NCBI RefSeq assembly: GCF_030643785.1
Contig: NZ_CP094378.1
Location: forward strand, 682,001 to 746,000
Direction of reading: 5' to 3'
Length of the DNA stretch: 64,000 nucleotides
Origin: Coxiella-like endosymbiont
GTDB taxonomy: Bacteria > Pseudomonadota > Gammaproteobacteria > Coxiellales > Coxiellaceae
The notes beneath the pieces are model-generated. The model was not told where the DNA came from, searched no databases, and saw nothing but the letters and a program-made list of their open reading frames with translations. The position numbers were made by a program, and so were the translations under genes. Below, piece after piece: positions 10,975-20,359 of the stretch (position 1 is its first letter; each line of letters opens with the position of its first letter).

Positions 10975-11835
10975 ATGTCTCAACCCCTCTTTTCACCACC
11001 TAAGATCAAGTTCCAATGTCGCCAGACTAGCTTTGATTGTCCTTCGAAATTCACTCAAATTTGGCTTGCTGATGATCCCCTAAAATCCCATTTCCTGAAT
11101 TTATTTTCGGTAAATACCCATGCTACAGAGGCATATGTTATGCGAGCGATGCAACAAGCCTTACCGCTAATTAAAAACTCCACCTTTTGGTTAATGCAAA
11201 AGAGTTTATTAAACAACAGGAAGACAATCATCGTCTCGTCTGCACCACGAACTTAATGAAGCGTTGAAATCTTCGGGAGGGTATGTGCGAATCCCTACAA
11301 TTATTTAAAGCACATAGTACGATGAATTTTTTAAACATTTAGACCCCGATCGCGATTTCCGAGTGGCTTTTCGGGTAGGTTGTTTATTGGAAAATCTTTC
11401 TCCTTATGTGCTTCGACGGTTTATCCTTATTTTAGAAAAAATATCAAGAGATTATGATGGCCTATTTATTCGACTATCACACCACGAAAGAATTGGAGCA
11501 TAAAGATATTTGTTTTGATTGTTATACCGATATGTTGGTAGGCCATATGCCCACCGAAAACTCTGCGCATGAAAACAAATGGAAGACGTTTAACGAAACA
11601 GTTTTAGAAGGTTTATATAAAAGCTTTTTATATTTTATGGCAATTGATTAGCTTATAGCAGGTAAACCAATTACTATCGATAAAGATAAATTGCGCGAAG
11701 AGTTTTTTAGAGCTTCAGGTATTTTTGCTCCTGACAGCTTATATGAAGCTTACAGAAAATCCAAGAAAATCCGAATTCCATCCGTGGGAAATTGATGATC
11801 GTGATCTTATACAAGATGGGATAAGTATTGGACTT
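10975..11835 (+). pseudogene. Predicted metal-dependent hydrolase (PF10118 type) remnant
   Basis: The reading starts at ATG 10975 (MSQPLFSPPKIKFQCRQ). Family-like blocks are ADDPLKSHFLNLFS, then KEFIKQQEDNHR, then RLHHELNEALKSSG after a small local duplication and frameshift near 11233-11245, then FLKHLDPDRDFRVAF-type sequence, then bases 11454-11651 (YHTTKELEHKDICFDCY). A last frame gives SEFHPWEIDDRDL near 11770-11805. The QE..H...H pattern fits the helical metal-dependent hydrolase family of unknown substrate. At least three frameshifts or stops occur. It is followed closely by an acyl carrier protein and acyl-AMP ligase remnant on the same strand. Confidence 0.6.
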
Positions 11836-11865
11836 CTTATTTTCAGAAACATATACAGGTAGTTT

Positions 11866-12144
11866 ATGAAAATAGAAATTAAACATCGGATTAAAGAAAT
11901 TATTTCCATACAGACTCAAATACCCATAGAAAATATTTATGATGCCTCGAAATTTCACGCTAATTTAGGGTTCGATTCCTTAGATGTAGTGAAAGATGTA
12001 GTGAATTTAATCAGTGCGATTAATATGGAATAAGGTCTCATTATCATGGAAAACGATATTCTTAAAATAGAAACAGTTAGCGAATTAATTGATTGTATTG
12101 TATCCATAAAAAAATTAATGAAAAAACTTGATGACACATTTTAA
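11866..12144 (+). pseudogene. Acyl carrier protein, interrupted by an in-frame TAA
   Basis: Small ACP of 92 codons. The phosphopantetheine site is visible as LGFDSLDVV (Ser of the DSL motif). Codon 56 is TAA (12031-12033), after which the same frame continues with ACP-like helix content (IIMENDILKIETVSELIDCI) to TAA 12142-12144. One substitution would restore it. The stop overlaps the start of the downstream acyl-AMP ligase (ATG 12131), so the ACP was probably dedicated to that ligase. Confidence 0.75.
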
Positions 12145-13604
12145 TTATGCTTCTTGTTTACAGCGCCAAGCGTTAGAAAAACCAAACTCCATTGTTTATC
12201 GTTTGGTTGATAGTCAGAGCTGCATGAAGCAGGAAATTACTTATGCCAGATTAAACAAGAAAGAGTAACAGAAAAATAGTCAACCGTGGTGATTTTTAGC
12301 TGAAGAAAATATTCAATTTTAAAAAATAGCAATAGATCGATTGAACTTGAAAGGGAAAGAAATAAATTTTCTTCCCACCGCCTCTAAAATCGCTCTATCG
12401 CAATATACCTCTGGCTCAACCAGTGATCCCAAAGGGGTTATGATTACCCATGAAAATATTTTGAATAATGTACAGAATACTTTTAAATTGGAGGCACTTG
12501 GTTTTTTGCAGTCCACCGCCGTTAGCTGGTTGCCTTTAACTCATGACACTTTAACTCATGACATGGGAATTATTTTTGCCTTGGTTCGATGGTATTCCCG
12601 GCGTGCTCTTATCACCAATGGGTTTTTTGCAACGTCCCCTAATTTGGCTTGAGCTTATCTCCCAGATTTCCGATGCAATTGGTGGTGGACCAAATTTTGC
12701 GTATGAATTATGTATGCAACATGTTACGGAAAAACAATCAAAAACACTCAACTTAACTCATTGGCGAGTAGCTTTTGCTGGCTTGGAAATAAACCACCTC
12801 AAAACGTATCGAAATTTTCGGAGTGTGAGTTTAGCAATAATAAGTTTTATCCGTGCTATGGATTGGCGGAATCTAATTTATATGCTACTGGCCGGTGTGA
12901 TTAATTGGGTTTCTGTTATTTATCGGTCGTTTTTGATTGTGGGAAGATGAAGATGTTTCGAGGATCACGAATTAATAATTGTTGACCTTAAATTTATGTA
13001 TGTTTTGATAGCGGGTGAAATGCAATTGGAGAAATATGGTTACTCGGACCAAGCGTGATCCGGGGGTTATTGGAAAAACGAAACTTTGACCAATGGCGTT
13101 TTTAACGTCTACACCAAAGAAAGAAGAGGCCTTATCCTTGTATTAAGGATTTAGGTGTCGTAGTTGATTGGGAATTATTTTTTTATGCTTGATTAAAGGA
13201 TTTAATCATTATTCGAGGCAAAAGTTATTCACCCGATGATATTGAATGGGCAGTCAGCGAAAGTAATCCAAGTGTCGGATTATCTGGCGTTGCCGATTTT
13301 TCTGTTGAACGGGAGAGAGCCAAGAGCAATTAATTATGGTTCCCGAAATAAAAGGAGTTAAGAACGAAAATGAATGGCACCCTCCATTTGAAAATATCCA
13401 TGAATACATATCAAAAAAATTTTAAAAAATTTTGGTATTAAAACTTATGAAATTGTTTGTATTCGTTCTAAAACTTTACCTAAAACTATGAATGGCAAAA
13501 TATAACGACAAATCTGTCGAGCAGCCTATAGAGATATCTATAGAGATAATAAATTAATTCGATTGGCTTCCTGTGACCGTTTCGACCAAATTATGATTTG
13601 GTAA
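12131..13604 (+). pseudogene. Fatty-acyl-AMP ligase (ANL superfamily) remnant
   Basis: ANL enzymes activate fatty acids as acyl-adenylates, here presumably for the ACP just upstream. The N-terminus is MTHFNYASCLQRQALEKPN. Bases 12341-12520 give the phosphate-binding YTSGSTSDPKGVMITHENIL, then SWLPLTHD. A middle block GGGPNFAYELC (about 12680-12715) is characteristic of the FAAL subgroup. The C-terminal blocks DLIIIRGKSYSPDDIEWAV (about 13205-13255) and KTLPKTMNGKI (about 13470-13502) are in other frames. A perfect 15-bp tandem duplication at 12534-12563 duplicates LTHDT in frame. Frameshifts, stops and missing stretches make it non-functional. Confidence 0.8.
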
Positions 13605-13628
13605 TAACTTTAATTCTTTAAATAAGAA

Positions 13629-14935
13629 TCAAGTAATAGCTCGGTAATCAATATCATTCCGATAATGACAATTTGGTCAGCTAGTTTGATTAACTACCCG
13701 ATAAGCTTTTTGCTGCGGATCGCGTAAATCGATACCTAAGACGGTGATAGAAAGAACACATCCGCCGTCAGTGACGATACCGTTGTGATTTTTTCACGTG
13801 CCTGCGTGAAAAATTTTAACATCGGAAATTAGTGGATGGTCTAATTCTTCGATAATATGGCTCTTTTCATAATTCATAGGGTAACCCACCAGCAGTCATG
13901 ACTACGGTCAAGGCGGCTCCCACAGATCTCAAACACTATTTGCTTGATTTAATTTACCCTACAGAGCGGCTAAAATTAATTCAATTAAATTGGAACGTAA
14001 GCATCATAAGGGGTTGGATTTCGGGATCGCCTAAGCGTACGTTAAATTCTAATACTTTTGGCTCATTATCTGGCGTGATCATCAATCCCGCATAATATAA
14101 GAATCCCACTTTTTTTAAGCCGGCAATATTTGGGTACATAATTTTAGCCATTATTTTTTCTTCTAAGGTATCCACAATAACCATGGAACGAATGAATAAG
14201 CACCCATACCACCCGGTTATTCGGACCTCGATCTCCATTCAAGAGCTGTTTGTGATCTTATGAGCCAGCGAGGGGTAAAATATGTTCGCCATCGACCGTT
14301 GCAATAAAGCTTAATGCCTCGCCGGATAAAAATTCTTTAACTGCGATTTCTTGTCCTGCTATACCGAATTGTTTTTCCTCCATCATCGAAATAACAGCGG
14401 CTTTTGCTTCTGTTAACGATTGCACGATAAAGACTCCTTCCTTTTCCAGCTGCAAGGCCGCTCACCTTAATAACGATAAGAAAAGATTGATAGAAAAGAT
14501 GTGCCAAAGCATTATTTTGATTTTTAAAAGTTACAAAATTTGCAGTAGGAATATTGTGACGATTCAAAAACGCTTTACAAAAACTTTTAGAGGTTTCTAA
14601 TTGAGCAGCTGCTTGTGTTTGTCCAAAGATAGTTAAATTTGCTTGATGAAATTGATCGATAATTCCATCGACTAGGGCCACTTTGCGACCCATAAGGGTG
14701 AGCTAGGGCCACTTTGCGACCCATAAGGGTGAGATATATTTTATTTTTTTATGCGAATTTAATTAATGCATTGATGTTGTAAATATCGATAGAAATATTT
14801 TTAACTTTATTTTCCAGAGCGGTTCAGGCGTTACCGGGAACAACCCAGATCTTTTCAATCTGAGCTGATTGGGCTACTTTCTATGCTAAAGTGTGCTCCC
14901 TCTTCTGTTTCCGACAATAAAAATGTTGATAGAAT
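13629..14935 (-). pseudogene. purD: Phosphoribosylamine-glycine ligase PurD remnant
   Basis: PurD makes glycinamide ribonucleotide in purine synthesis. On the minus strand the N-terminus reads NIFIVG without a usable ATG near 14935, then WVVPGNA, then LTIFGQTQAAAQLETSK and FLNRHNIPTANFVTF (about 14640-14530). The ATP-grasp core follows (VIKVSGLAAGKG, EFLSGEALSFIATVDG), then IMYPNIAGLKK and PKVLEFNVRLGDPEIQP (about 14150-14000), and the C-terminal VMTAGGYP and KIFHAGT blocks to about 13640. A 31-bp tandem duplication at 14672-14733 and several shifts disrupt it. PurH, its pathway partner, is dead nearby. Confidence 0.88.
14672..14733. repeat. Perfect 31-bp two-copy tandem duplication inside purD
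   Basis: The unit beginning CTAGGGCCACTTTGCGACC occurs at 14672-14702 and again, identically, at 14703-14733. The unit is not a multiple of three, so it breaks the purD frame. It is the longest of many short perfect tandem duplications in this window. Confidence 0.97.
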
Positions 14936-15826
14936 GGCATGATAGGATTTTTTTAGAGAGAGCAATATGATTGATAAAAACATTATAATGAGATAGCAAA
15001 CAGTAATTTTAGGAGAATTTATGGCGCATCTTCCCTTCTTTTAAATCGGAAATTATCAAGTTGGTTTCGAATCTTGGCGAGAAAGCATTGGTATTCAGAT
15101 AGTTGGTTGGTTGAGTATGAGAGCAAATTCGCCGTCATGGTCAGGGTTACTTTTTAGTTTCGTGCGCAATTGCCGTGGTCCATCAAAACTTATGCGGAAG
15201 AAATATATATATATTCGCATTGTGGGTCGTCTGATGAGTAATCAAGATGTCAGGATTGGCTCCTCCTTACGAAAGTGTTGTAAATTTAATGAGTTCACAT
15301 CCACAATTATTGAAGGATATGAGGATAATATTCGTCAATGGGAAGCCACTGTGATGCGTTCTCCTGCTTTCGATTAAGTAAATGCAAGGGCCCATCCCGA
15401 GTTTGTGAATACAGGAATGCTGTCTTTAAACTCATTTTTCCAGCTCCCAGTTATAGGGTGGAATAACACCCTGAAACTTGTACGATCCAAACCAAGTTAT
15501 CGCTCGAGCAGCTTGAGATGAGGTATAGAATAATATGAATGAGAGGTGATAGGGGCAAAAATAACTTTTATATTAAAAATACTTTTGTATTTTGGAAGTT
15601 GGGTGGGTGGTTGTAGTTTAAATTTAATTCTACGTAATTTTACTCAGCGTTGTCTAAGAAATCCTATGGAGATTCAATTTGGAGGTAGTGAAACTCTTAT
15701 CTTTATTTCAGGAATATTTTTATTTTTTCCTAGTGTTTTCGTAGTGTTTTCGGATCCACCTCGATAGGACCATTGCCTATGGTGCTCTTCTTGCTATTTG
15801 AGCCGTTAATCCGATATTCTTTCATT
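14936..15826. other. Decayed region between purD and the TPP riboswitch, no recognisable gene
   Basis: The plus strand shows an ATG at 15021 and open stretches at 15111-15377 and 15546-15767, but the frames are broken and composition does not settle on one frame. A broken reading (GNYQVGFESWRESIGIQ, LAPPYESVVNLMSSHP) looks like former coding sequence but I do not recognise the family. No RNA gene or repeat of note was seen. Confidence 0.5.
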
Positions 15827-15908
15827 ATCTCTCTGGGAGCGAAATCTGAGACGATTTAATCAGACCCTTTGAACCTGCACAAGGTAATCCTTACGAAGAG
15901 AAAAGAAA
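15827..15908 (+). promoter_or_regulatory. TPP (THI-element) riboswitch
   Basis: The segment contains the conserved thi-box landmarks in the right order: TCTCTGGGAGCGAAATCTGAGA (described here by its core CTGAGA at about 15845-15850), then CAGACCCTTTGAACCTG (15871-15887), then a GGTAAT..CTTACGAAGAGAA arm ending near 15903. The 5' TCTCTCT and 3' AGAGAA can pair as the closing stem. It lies about 190 bp before the thiO remnant on the same strand. It is clearly a TPP-sensing leader by pattern, but every downstream thi gene seen is broken, so it has probably no regulatory target left. Confidence 0.85.
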
Positions 15909-16095
15909 TGATTGTTTTCCATGCTTTTCCTTCTCTGCATATGCCTGAAGGAGAACTATGATTTCTTATCCTGCTTCGAAATCTTCACGTAGGGATGCGG
16001 AGAAATTCAATTGACGAATGGGGATGCCTTAATTCTTTATGATACCTCAGGGTACCTCCTACTCGGATAAGGGTATTGCCCTCCAAGCCTCGTAA

Positions 16096-16607
16096 GAATT
16101 GCCTCGATTGCGTGAACCTGATTGTGTATTTGATTGTCGAGGAATGGGTGGAAGCGATCAATTTAATGATTTACGTACTGTTCAAAGGGAATTAATTTAC
16201 TTGCACGCCCCTGATGTATATTTAAGTCGTCTTATTCGATTGCTACATCCTCGTTATAGAGTTTGCATCGTTCCGCAGGCCTAACCAGATTTACCTGGTT
16301 GGTTCAAGCGAAATTGAATTAGAAGATACTTCGTCCATTTCTATGTGCACTTGTTTGGAATTATTATCAGTAGCTTATAGCCGTTCATCGAGGATTTGCC
16401 GAGGTCCGAATTATAGAAACAGTGATAGCCTTACGATCTGCTTTATTCGATAATCTATCTTGCATTAATTGGAAACGCGGTTTAATCGCTATCAATGGTC
16501 TTTATCAACATGGTTTTTTGTTAGCACTGGCCTTGATTAATGAAATCTTGGAAAAATTGTTTTTCCTCTCCTGCTTGGAGAAAAGATGGAAAGGATGGGA
16601 AGGGTAA
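16096..16607 (+). pseudogene. thiO: Glycine oxidase ThiO remnant (thiamine synthesis)
   Basis: ThiO is an FAD enzyme giving the glycine imine used for the thiazole ring. The readable part is the C-terminal half: VFDCRGMGGSDQFNDLRTV and RELIYLHAPDVYLSRLIRL (16120-16245), LLHPRYRVCIVPQ, and bases 16422-16520 (RGLIAINGLYQHGFLLA), typical of ThiO. The N-terminal FAD-binding part is reduced to unreadable sequence between 15909 and 16095. It is followed directly by thiS on the same strand. Confidence 0.75.
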
Positions 16608-16611
16608 TTAA

Positions 16612-16795
16612 ATGCTCAAAATCTATTTAAATGGCGAACCTCTGATAATTTCACCTCAAACCACATTGAAAAAGTTACTAGTTAATAAATGCTTTTCAGA
16701 AGTTTTTGCCGCGGTGATTAACGAAGTAGTAATTAAATCATCTCAATTATGCAAAAATCATTCTTCAACCAAGTGAATGTGGACTGTCTCTGATA
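16612..16795 (+). pseudogene. thiS: Sulfur carrier protein ThiS, frameshifted
   Basis: ThiS carries sulfur as a C-terminal thiocarboxylate to ThiG. Reading from ATG 16612 gives MLKIYLNGEPLIISPQTTL and then FAAVINEVV, a recognisable ThiS N-terminal half. A frameshift near 16747 moves it to SQYAKIILQPSECGLSLI. No terminal GlyGly is seen, so it cannot act as a sulfur carrier. Confidence 0.78.
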
Positions 16796-17502
16796 CGCAA
16801 ATTAATTCACGATTATTATTAGGAACGGTGCAATACCCTTCTCCATAAATTCTTTGCGAAGCAATTAACTCGTCCGAAGTCGAAATCATTACCATGTCAT
16901 TACGGCAATAATTACCAACGCAAAAAAAGAATTATTTTTGGGAGTTAATATAATCACCACTGGGTTGTCACATCTTACCGAACACAACGGGATGCTGTAC
17001 CGTTAAAGAAGCTGTAATAACATCGTAACTAGATCGAGAAATTTAATACGCATTGGTAAATTGGAAATCACTGTGGATGAGAACCCCACCCTACAGCCCA
17101 ATCCTTTCGTCCTGGTGAAAGCCTCTGAAACGTTAATTAAAAAAGAGTTTGAGCTGTGGTCTTATTGTATGGAAGACTTGATTTTATGCCAGTGTTTAAT
17201 CGATGTTGGCTGTCGTATTTTAATGTCTTGGGTTTTGCTACTTCGGGAACGGAGGAGGATTAATGAACCCCTATGTGTTAGGCTTCTTACAAGAAAGATT
17301 TCCCGATATCACATTGATTATCGACGCGGCATTGGAAGGCCCTTACATGCGGTGTGAGTTATGGAAATGGGTTTGATGCTGTCTTATAAATTTGGCGAGC
17401 TATTATCTAATGATCCTATTTCCATGGCTCAGGCGTTTGTCCATGCGATTAAAATTGGCCGATTGGGCTATGAAGTCGGAATGTATGAAGCCGCATGATT
17501 GA
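16796..17502 (+). pseudogene. thiG: Thiazole synthase ThiG remnant
   Basis: ThiG condenses DXP, dehydroglycine and ThiS-bound sulfur into the thiazole phosphate. Readable blocks in order are SRLLLGTVQYPSP and SEVEIITMSLR (16808-16905), KLEITVDENPTLQPNPFVLV (17060-17120), LILCQCLIDVGCRILM (17180-17228), and in other frames PDITLIIDAAL-type sequence and SNDPISMAQAFVHAIKIGR (about 17405-17460). At least four frameshifts and internal stops are present. A small local duplication occurs near the C-terminus. Confidence 0.85.
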
Positions 17503-17567
17503 AAAACGTAATATCGCTAAAGATACAATATTTTTAATCGATAAACGCTTTTTTTGGACTTTCCAAA

Positions 17568-18560
17568 ATGAAAAAAGCCGTTGTTTGGGTATAATAGGTA
17601 GTTCTGATTGCTCAGGCTTGCTCAAGCGGCGCAGGTTACCAAGCTAATTTGCTCAGGTGCCATGATTTTGATGTTCATGCAGATACTATTGATACTATTC
17701 TATTATCACTGCTCTCACAGCATAGAATACGCACTAGTTGTTCGTGGAAATTCTTTATTGCGATTCTCATTTTATCCAAATGCAAATTACGAGTTTAGAA
17801 AAAGCATTTGTGCCGTCCGTCATTAAGCTTGGACTTTTAGGTAAATCAATTTTGGCTACGATCAATTCTTATTTACAAAATTATAAAGGTTTTGTCATTT
17901 GTGATCCAATCTTAAAATCAACATCTGGTTTCTCGTTTACCGAACACAGTGCTTTAAAAGATCTTGTTTTTTACTATGTATTTGTTAACTCATAATATTC
18001 CTGAAGCTGAAATTTTACTTCAGAAAAAAATGCACTTGCTAGAGGATATGGCAATGGCAGCGTAGGATTTTTAGAATTAGGAGTGAAGTTAGTATTATTA
18101 AAGGGCGGACATTTAAATTCTGAAAAGACCTGTGATTTTTTTACAAATGGCGAGCGGGAATTCTGGTTAATTAATTCCAGAATTAAGGAAAGGTCTGTGC
18201 TCACGGAAAGGGTTGTAGTTTAAGCTCAGCGGTTAGTTTTGCTTTGGCTTGAAGATATTCAATTAAAAGATTCTCCTATTTTAGGAAAAATGTATATCCA
18301 ACAAGCAATTCGTGAGAATTTTGAAATTAACAACAATATCTTATCAGGGCGGCGGAGTTTTCCTCAACTTTCGCTTAACTTACCGTCGCGGTGGTACGAC
18401 AAGGAAATTTTTCTTTAGCTTCTTTTTTAAGTTGTGGTGAATTGAGTTTTTATCCTATTAATAATTCAGTAATTGTACTCACGTTTGAACTCTATAATTA
18501 GGTCATTAAACATAATGTTGCTAAAAATAATGTTGCTGTTTTTTTTGACGGGGCGCTATG
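17568..18560 (+). pseudogene. thiD: HMP-phosphate kinase ThiD remnant, possibly a ThiD-ThiE fusion
   Basis: Remnant of the kinase that phosphorylates hydroxymethylpyrimidine phosphate. It starts MKKAVVWVIGSSDCSG, then CHDFDVHADTIDT, then VIKLGLLGKSILATINSYLQ and GFVICDPILKSTSGFSF (17818-17940), NIPEAEILLQKKM (17990-18030), and FLELGVKLVLLKGGHLNS (18070-18120). A weak segment near 18440-18485 (ELSFYPINNS) resembles the start of a ThiE thiamine-phosphate synthase domain, suggesting a fusion; that part is a guess. Frames change repeatedly. Confidence 0.8.
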
Positions 18561-18789
18561 AGAATCATCGAGTACACCCCACCATAAAGAATTTGAAAGA
18601 TGCTGGATATACAAAGTAGGCGCATCTTTATATGAAACCTAATAACTATCACTTAACATCAGTCATTTCCTATAAAAAAACGCATAAAAAACGCAATAAA
18701 AAGCAATAGAAGGCACGATATTGTTTTAAATAGAGTGATCTTGCTGGGGGGTGTAGTGATTTGATTTATTATAAATTTTGCCCCAATTG

Positions 18790-19745
18790 TATGTATTTTA
18801 TTCCTTAAGCTTCATAGCTCTTAACGGAGCTTTTTCTACGACACTAATTCCAGATTTTGCTGCTACTTCCATACGTCACTAAAGGGAAAAAACGCATCGG
18901 AAGCCATTACGGTATTTTTTAGGGGGAGAGAGGCCAACCCTTGTGCTTTTATTACAGTACTTTTAGTGTGGTTTCCGCTTCTAGTGTTGAATTAAAAGCG
19001 ATGATCCTGCCAAAGGTAGAAAAGAGGATCGGTAGCGTAAAGCTTTTTCATAGGCTCCTAACTGATCTTCTACTTGAGCAGCCCCGCAAGGGGTAGCCGT
19101 GTTTGACAATAACGCACGTGGTGGATTATTTGTAAGTCTTCCGATACGGAAGGATAAGCACAATCGCTGTCAAGTAAATTATTAAACGAAATTGTTTTCC
19201 TTGTAGTTGCTGAGATTCGGTAAAGTTATCGGTGGCAATACTGGTGTAAAAGGAGAAGGGATCTCGTCGTGCGCTAAATAGGTTGCAATGTTCTCATCGT
19301 AATGGGAGAGGTGTTCAAAGGTTTTGTGAGCTAAAAATCTACGCGTAGATAATTATGTAGATAATGTGGTTGAATTTTGATGGCCATCTAATTCATGTAA
19401 AACCAATGAATAATCGTTGGGGTTGATCACCACGGTAACCGGACTGAAATTCTTTACCTCTGCTCGAAGCATGGGTAGGCCCCCCGACATCGATCTGTTC
19501 TGTGGCTTTCTCAAGCGTACAGTTCGGAGACGCTATGGTTTGTGAGAATGGTATGTTGCTTAAAAACATCATCATCGAGCCCCCACCTGACTAGAAGGCT
19601 ACCGTGAATTTTAGGATACAATTTTTTTAAACGAACGTCCAAAATTTTAGGCCAGGGACATCGATAACCGAAATTTGTGTTCTCTTAATAGATGTGTACA
19701 GTTCCGCCGCTTGCTATTATCTCAATAGCACGTTTAATTGCTTGT
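18790..19745 (-). pseudogene. purH: Bifunctional AICAR transformylase/IMP cyclohydrolase PurH remnant
   Basis: PurH performs the last two steps of IMP synthesis. On the minus strand near 19715-19620 a broken IMP-cyclohydrolase part is seen (ASGGTVHIY, LYPKIHGSLL), then SQTIASPNCTLEKATEQIDV (19545-19486) with GGPTH, then YDENIATYLAHDEIPSPF in another frame (about 19300-19250), then ATPCGAAQVEDQLGAYEKA (19100-19045) and VMASDAFFPFSD near 18890. Large parts of the transformylase domain are missing. It follows fis on the same strand. Confidence 0.87.
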
Positions 19746-19751
19746 TGGGGA

Positions 19752-20042
19752 TCAACGACGTGGCTTATCAATCTGATAAATAGCGAGTTTTTTACGCAAA
19801 GTTCCTCGGCTAATTCCTAAAATTTTAGCTGCTTTGCTTTGATTACCGTTGGTATAGCGCATTACCACTTTTAGCAAGGGCACTTCCATTTCAGCTAAAA
19901 CCATGTTGTAGAGATTGGCAGGATCGTGACCATCAAGGTGCGCAAAATAATTTTGCAATGATTGTTGGACACTCGACGCAAACGATTGACCGGTTGTGAC
20001 GGGTTTCGCTTCGGGTTTTTGAACTAAAATATCGGCTTCCAT
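19752..20042 (-). CDS. fis: DNA-binding protein Fis
   Basis: Nucleoid-associated dimer that bends DNA and activates rRNA and other promoters. From ATG 20042 it is 96 residues, near the usual 98; an in-frame TTG at 20060 is a less likely start. The C-terminal helix-turn-helix GNQSKAAKILGISRGTLRKK is strongly conserved, as is the preceding MVLAEMEVPLLKVVMRYT. It is the first intact protein gene after the decayed region and has the broken purH immediately downstream. Confidence 0.94.
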   Translation of the reverse strand: MEADILVQKPEAKPVTTGQSFASSVQQSLQNYFAHLDGHDPANLYNMVLAEMEVPLLKVVMRYTNGNQSKAAKILGISRGTLRKKLAIYQIDKPRR

Positions 20043-20071
20043 AGTTGGAATTCCTTCCAAAGTCTTACTCC

Positions 20072-20205
20072 TAGTTGTTTATAGATTTAGTTGTTTATAG
20101 ATTAAAACCAAAATGGAAAAATATTTTCCATTAAACCACAAGCTGCTCATTATAACATCGAAATTTATAAGCTCAAGAGGGAAATTTAACTAGGAAATTT
20201 AACTA
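20072..20205. repeat. Two perfect micro tandem duplications upstream of fis
   Basis: A 16-bp unit TAGTTGTTTATAGATT is doubled at 20072-20103, and a 13-bp unit GGAAATTTAACTA is doubled at 20180-20205. Both are exact head-to-tail pairs in the 300-bp spacer between the divergent genes fis and pepN, the region that should hold both promoters. Confidence 0.95.
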
Positions 20206-20359
20206 GAATGTAGTAGATTATCACATTTTTTAGCAGTCTTTTAGTGAGTAGTGTTTAATCAATGGGTTAGTGCTAGAGATTCATTTTAAAATATTCAACT
20301 ATTGATATGCTGTGCTTATTCAGAGATAAAATTCCAATCTGGTTAATGTGAGGTTAATA

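Noticed and set aside
14672-14733. Adjacent direct repeats as a CRISPR-like array
   Set aside because: Only two copies with no spacer; the same kind of duplication occurs widely with unrelated units, and no cas genes are present.
15111-15377. 88-codon frame as a real gene
   Set aside because: No recognisable domain, no ribosome site, and it lies in a region where neighbouring frames look like pieces of a different broken gene.
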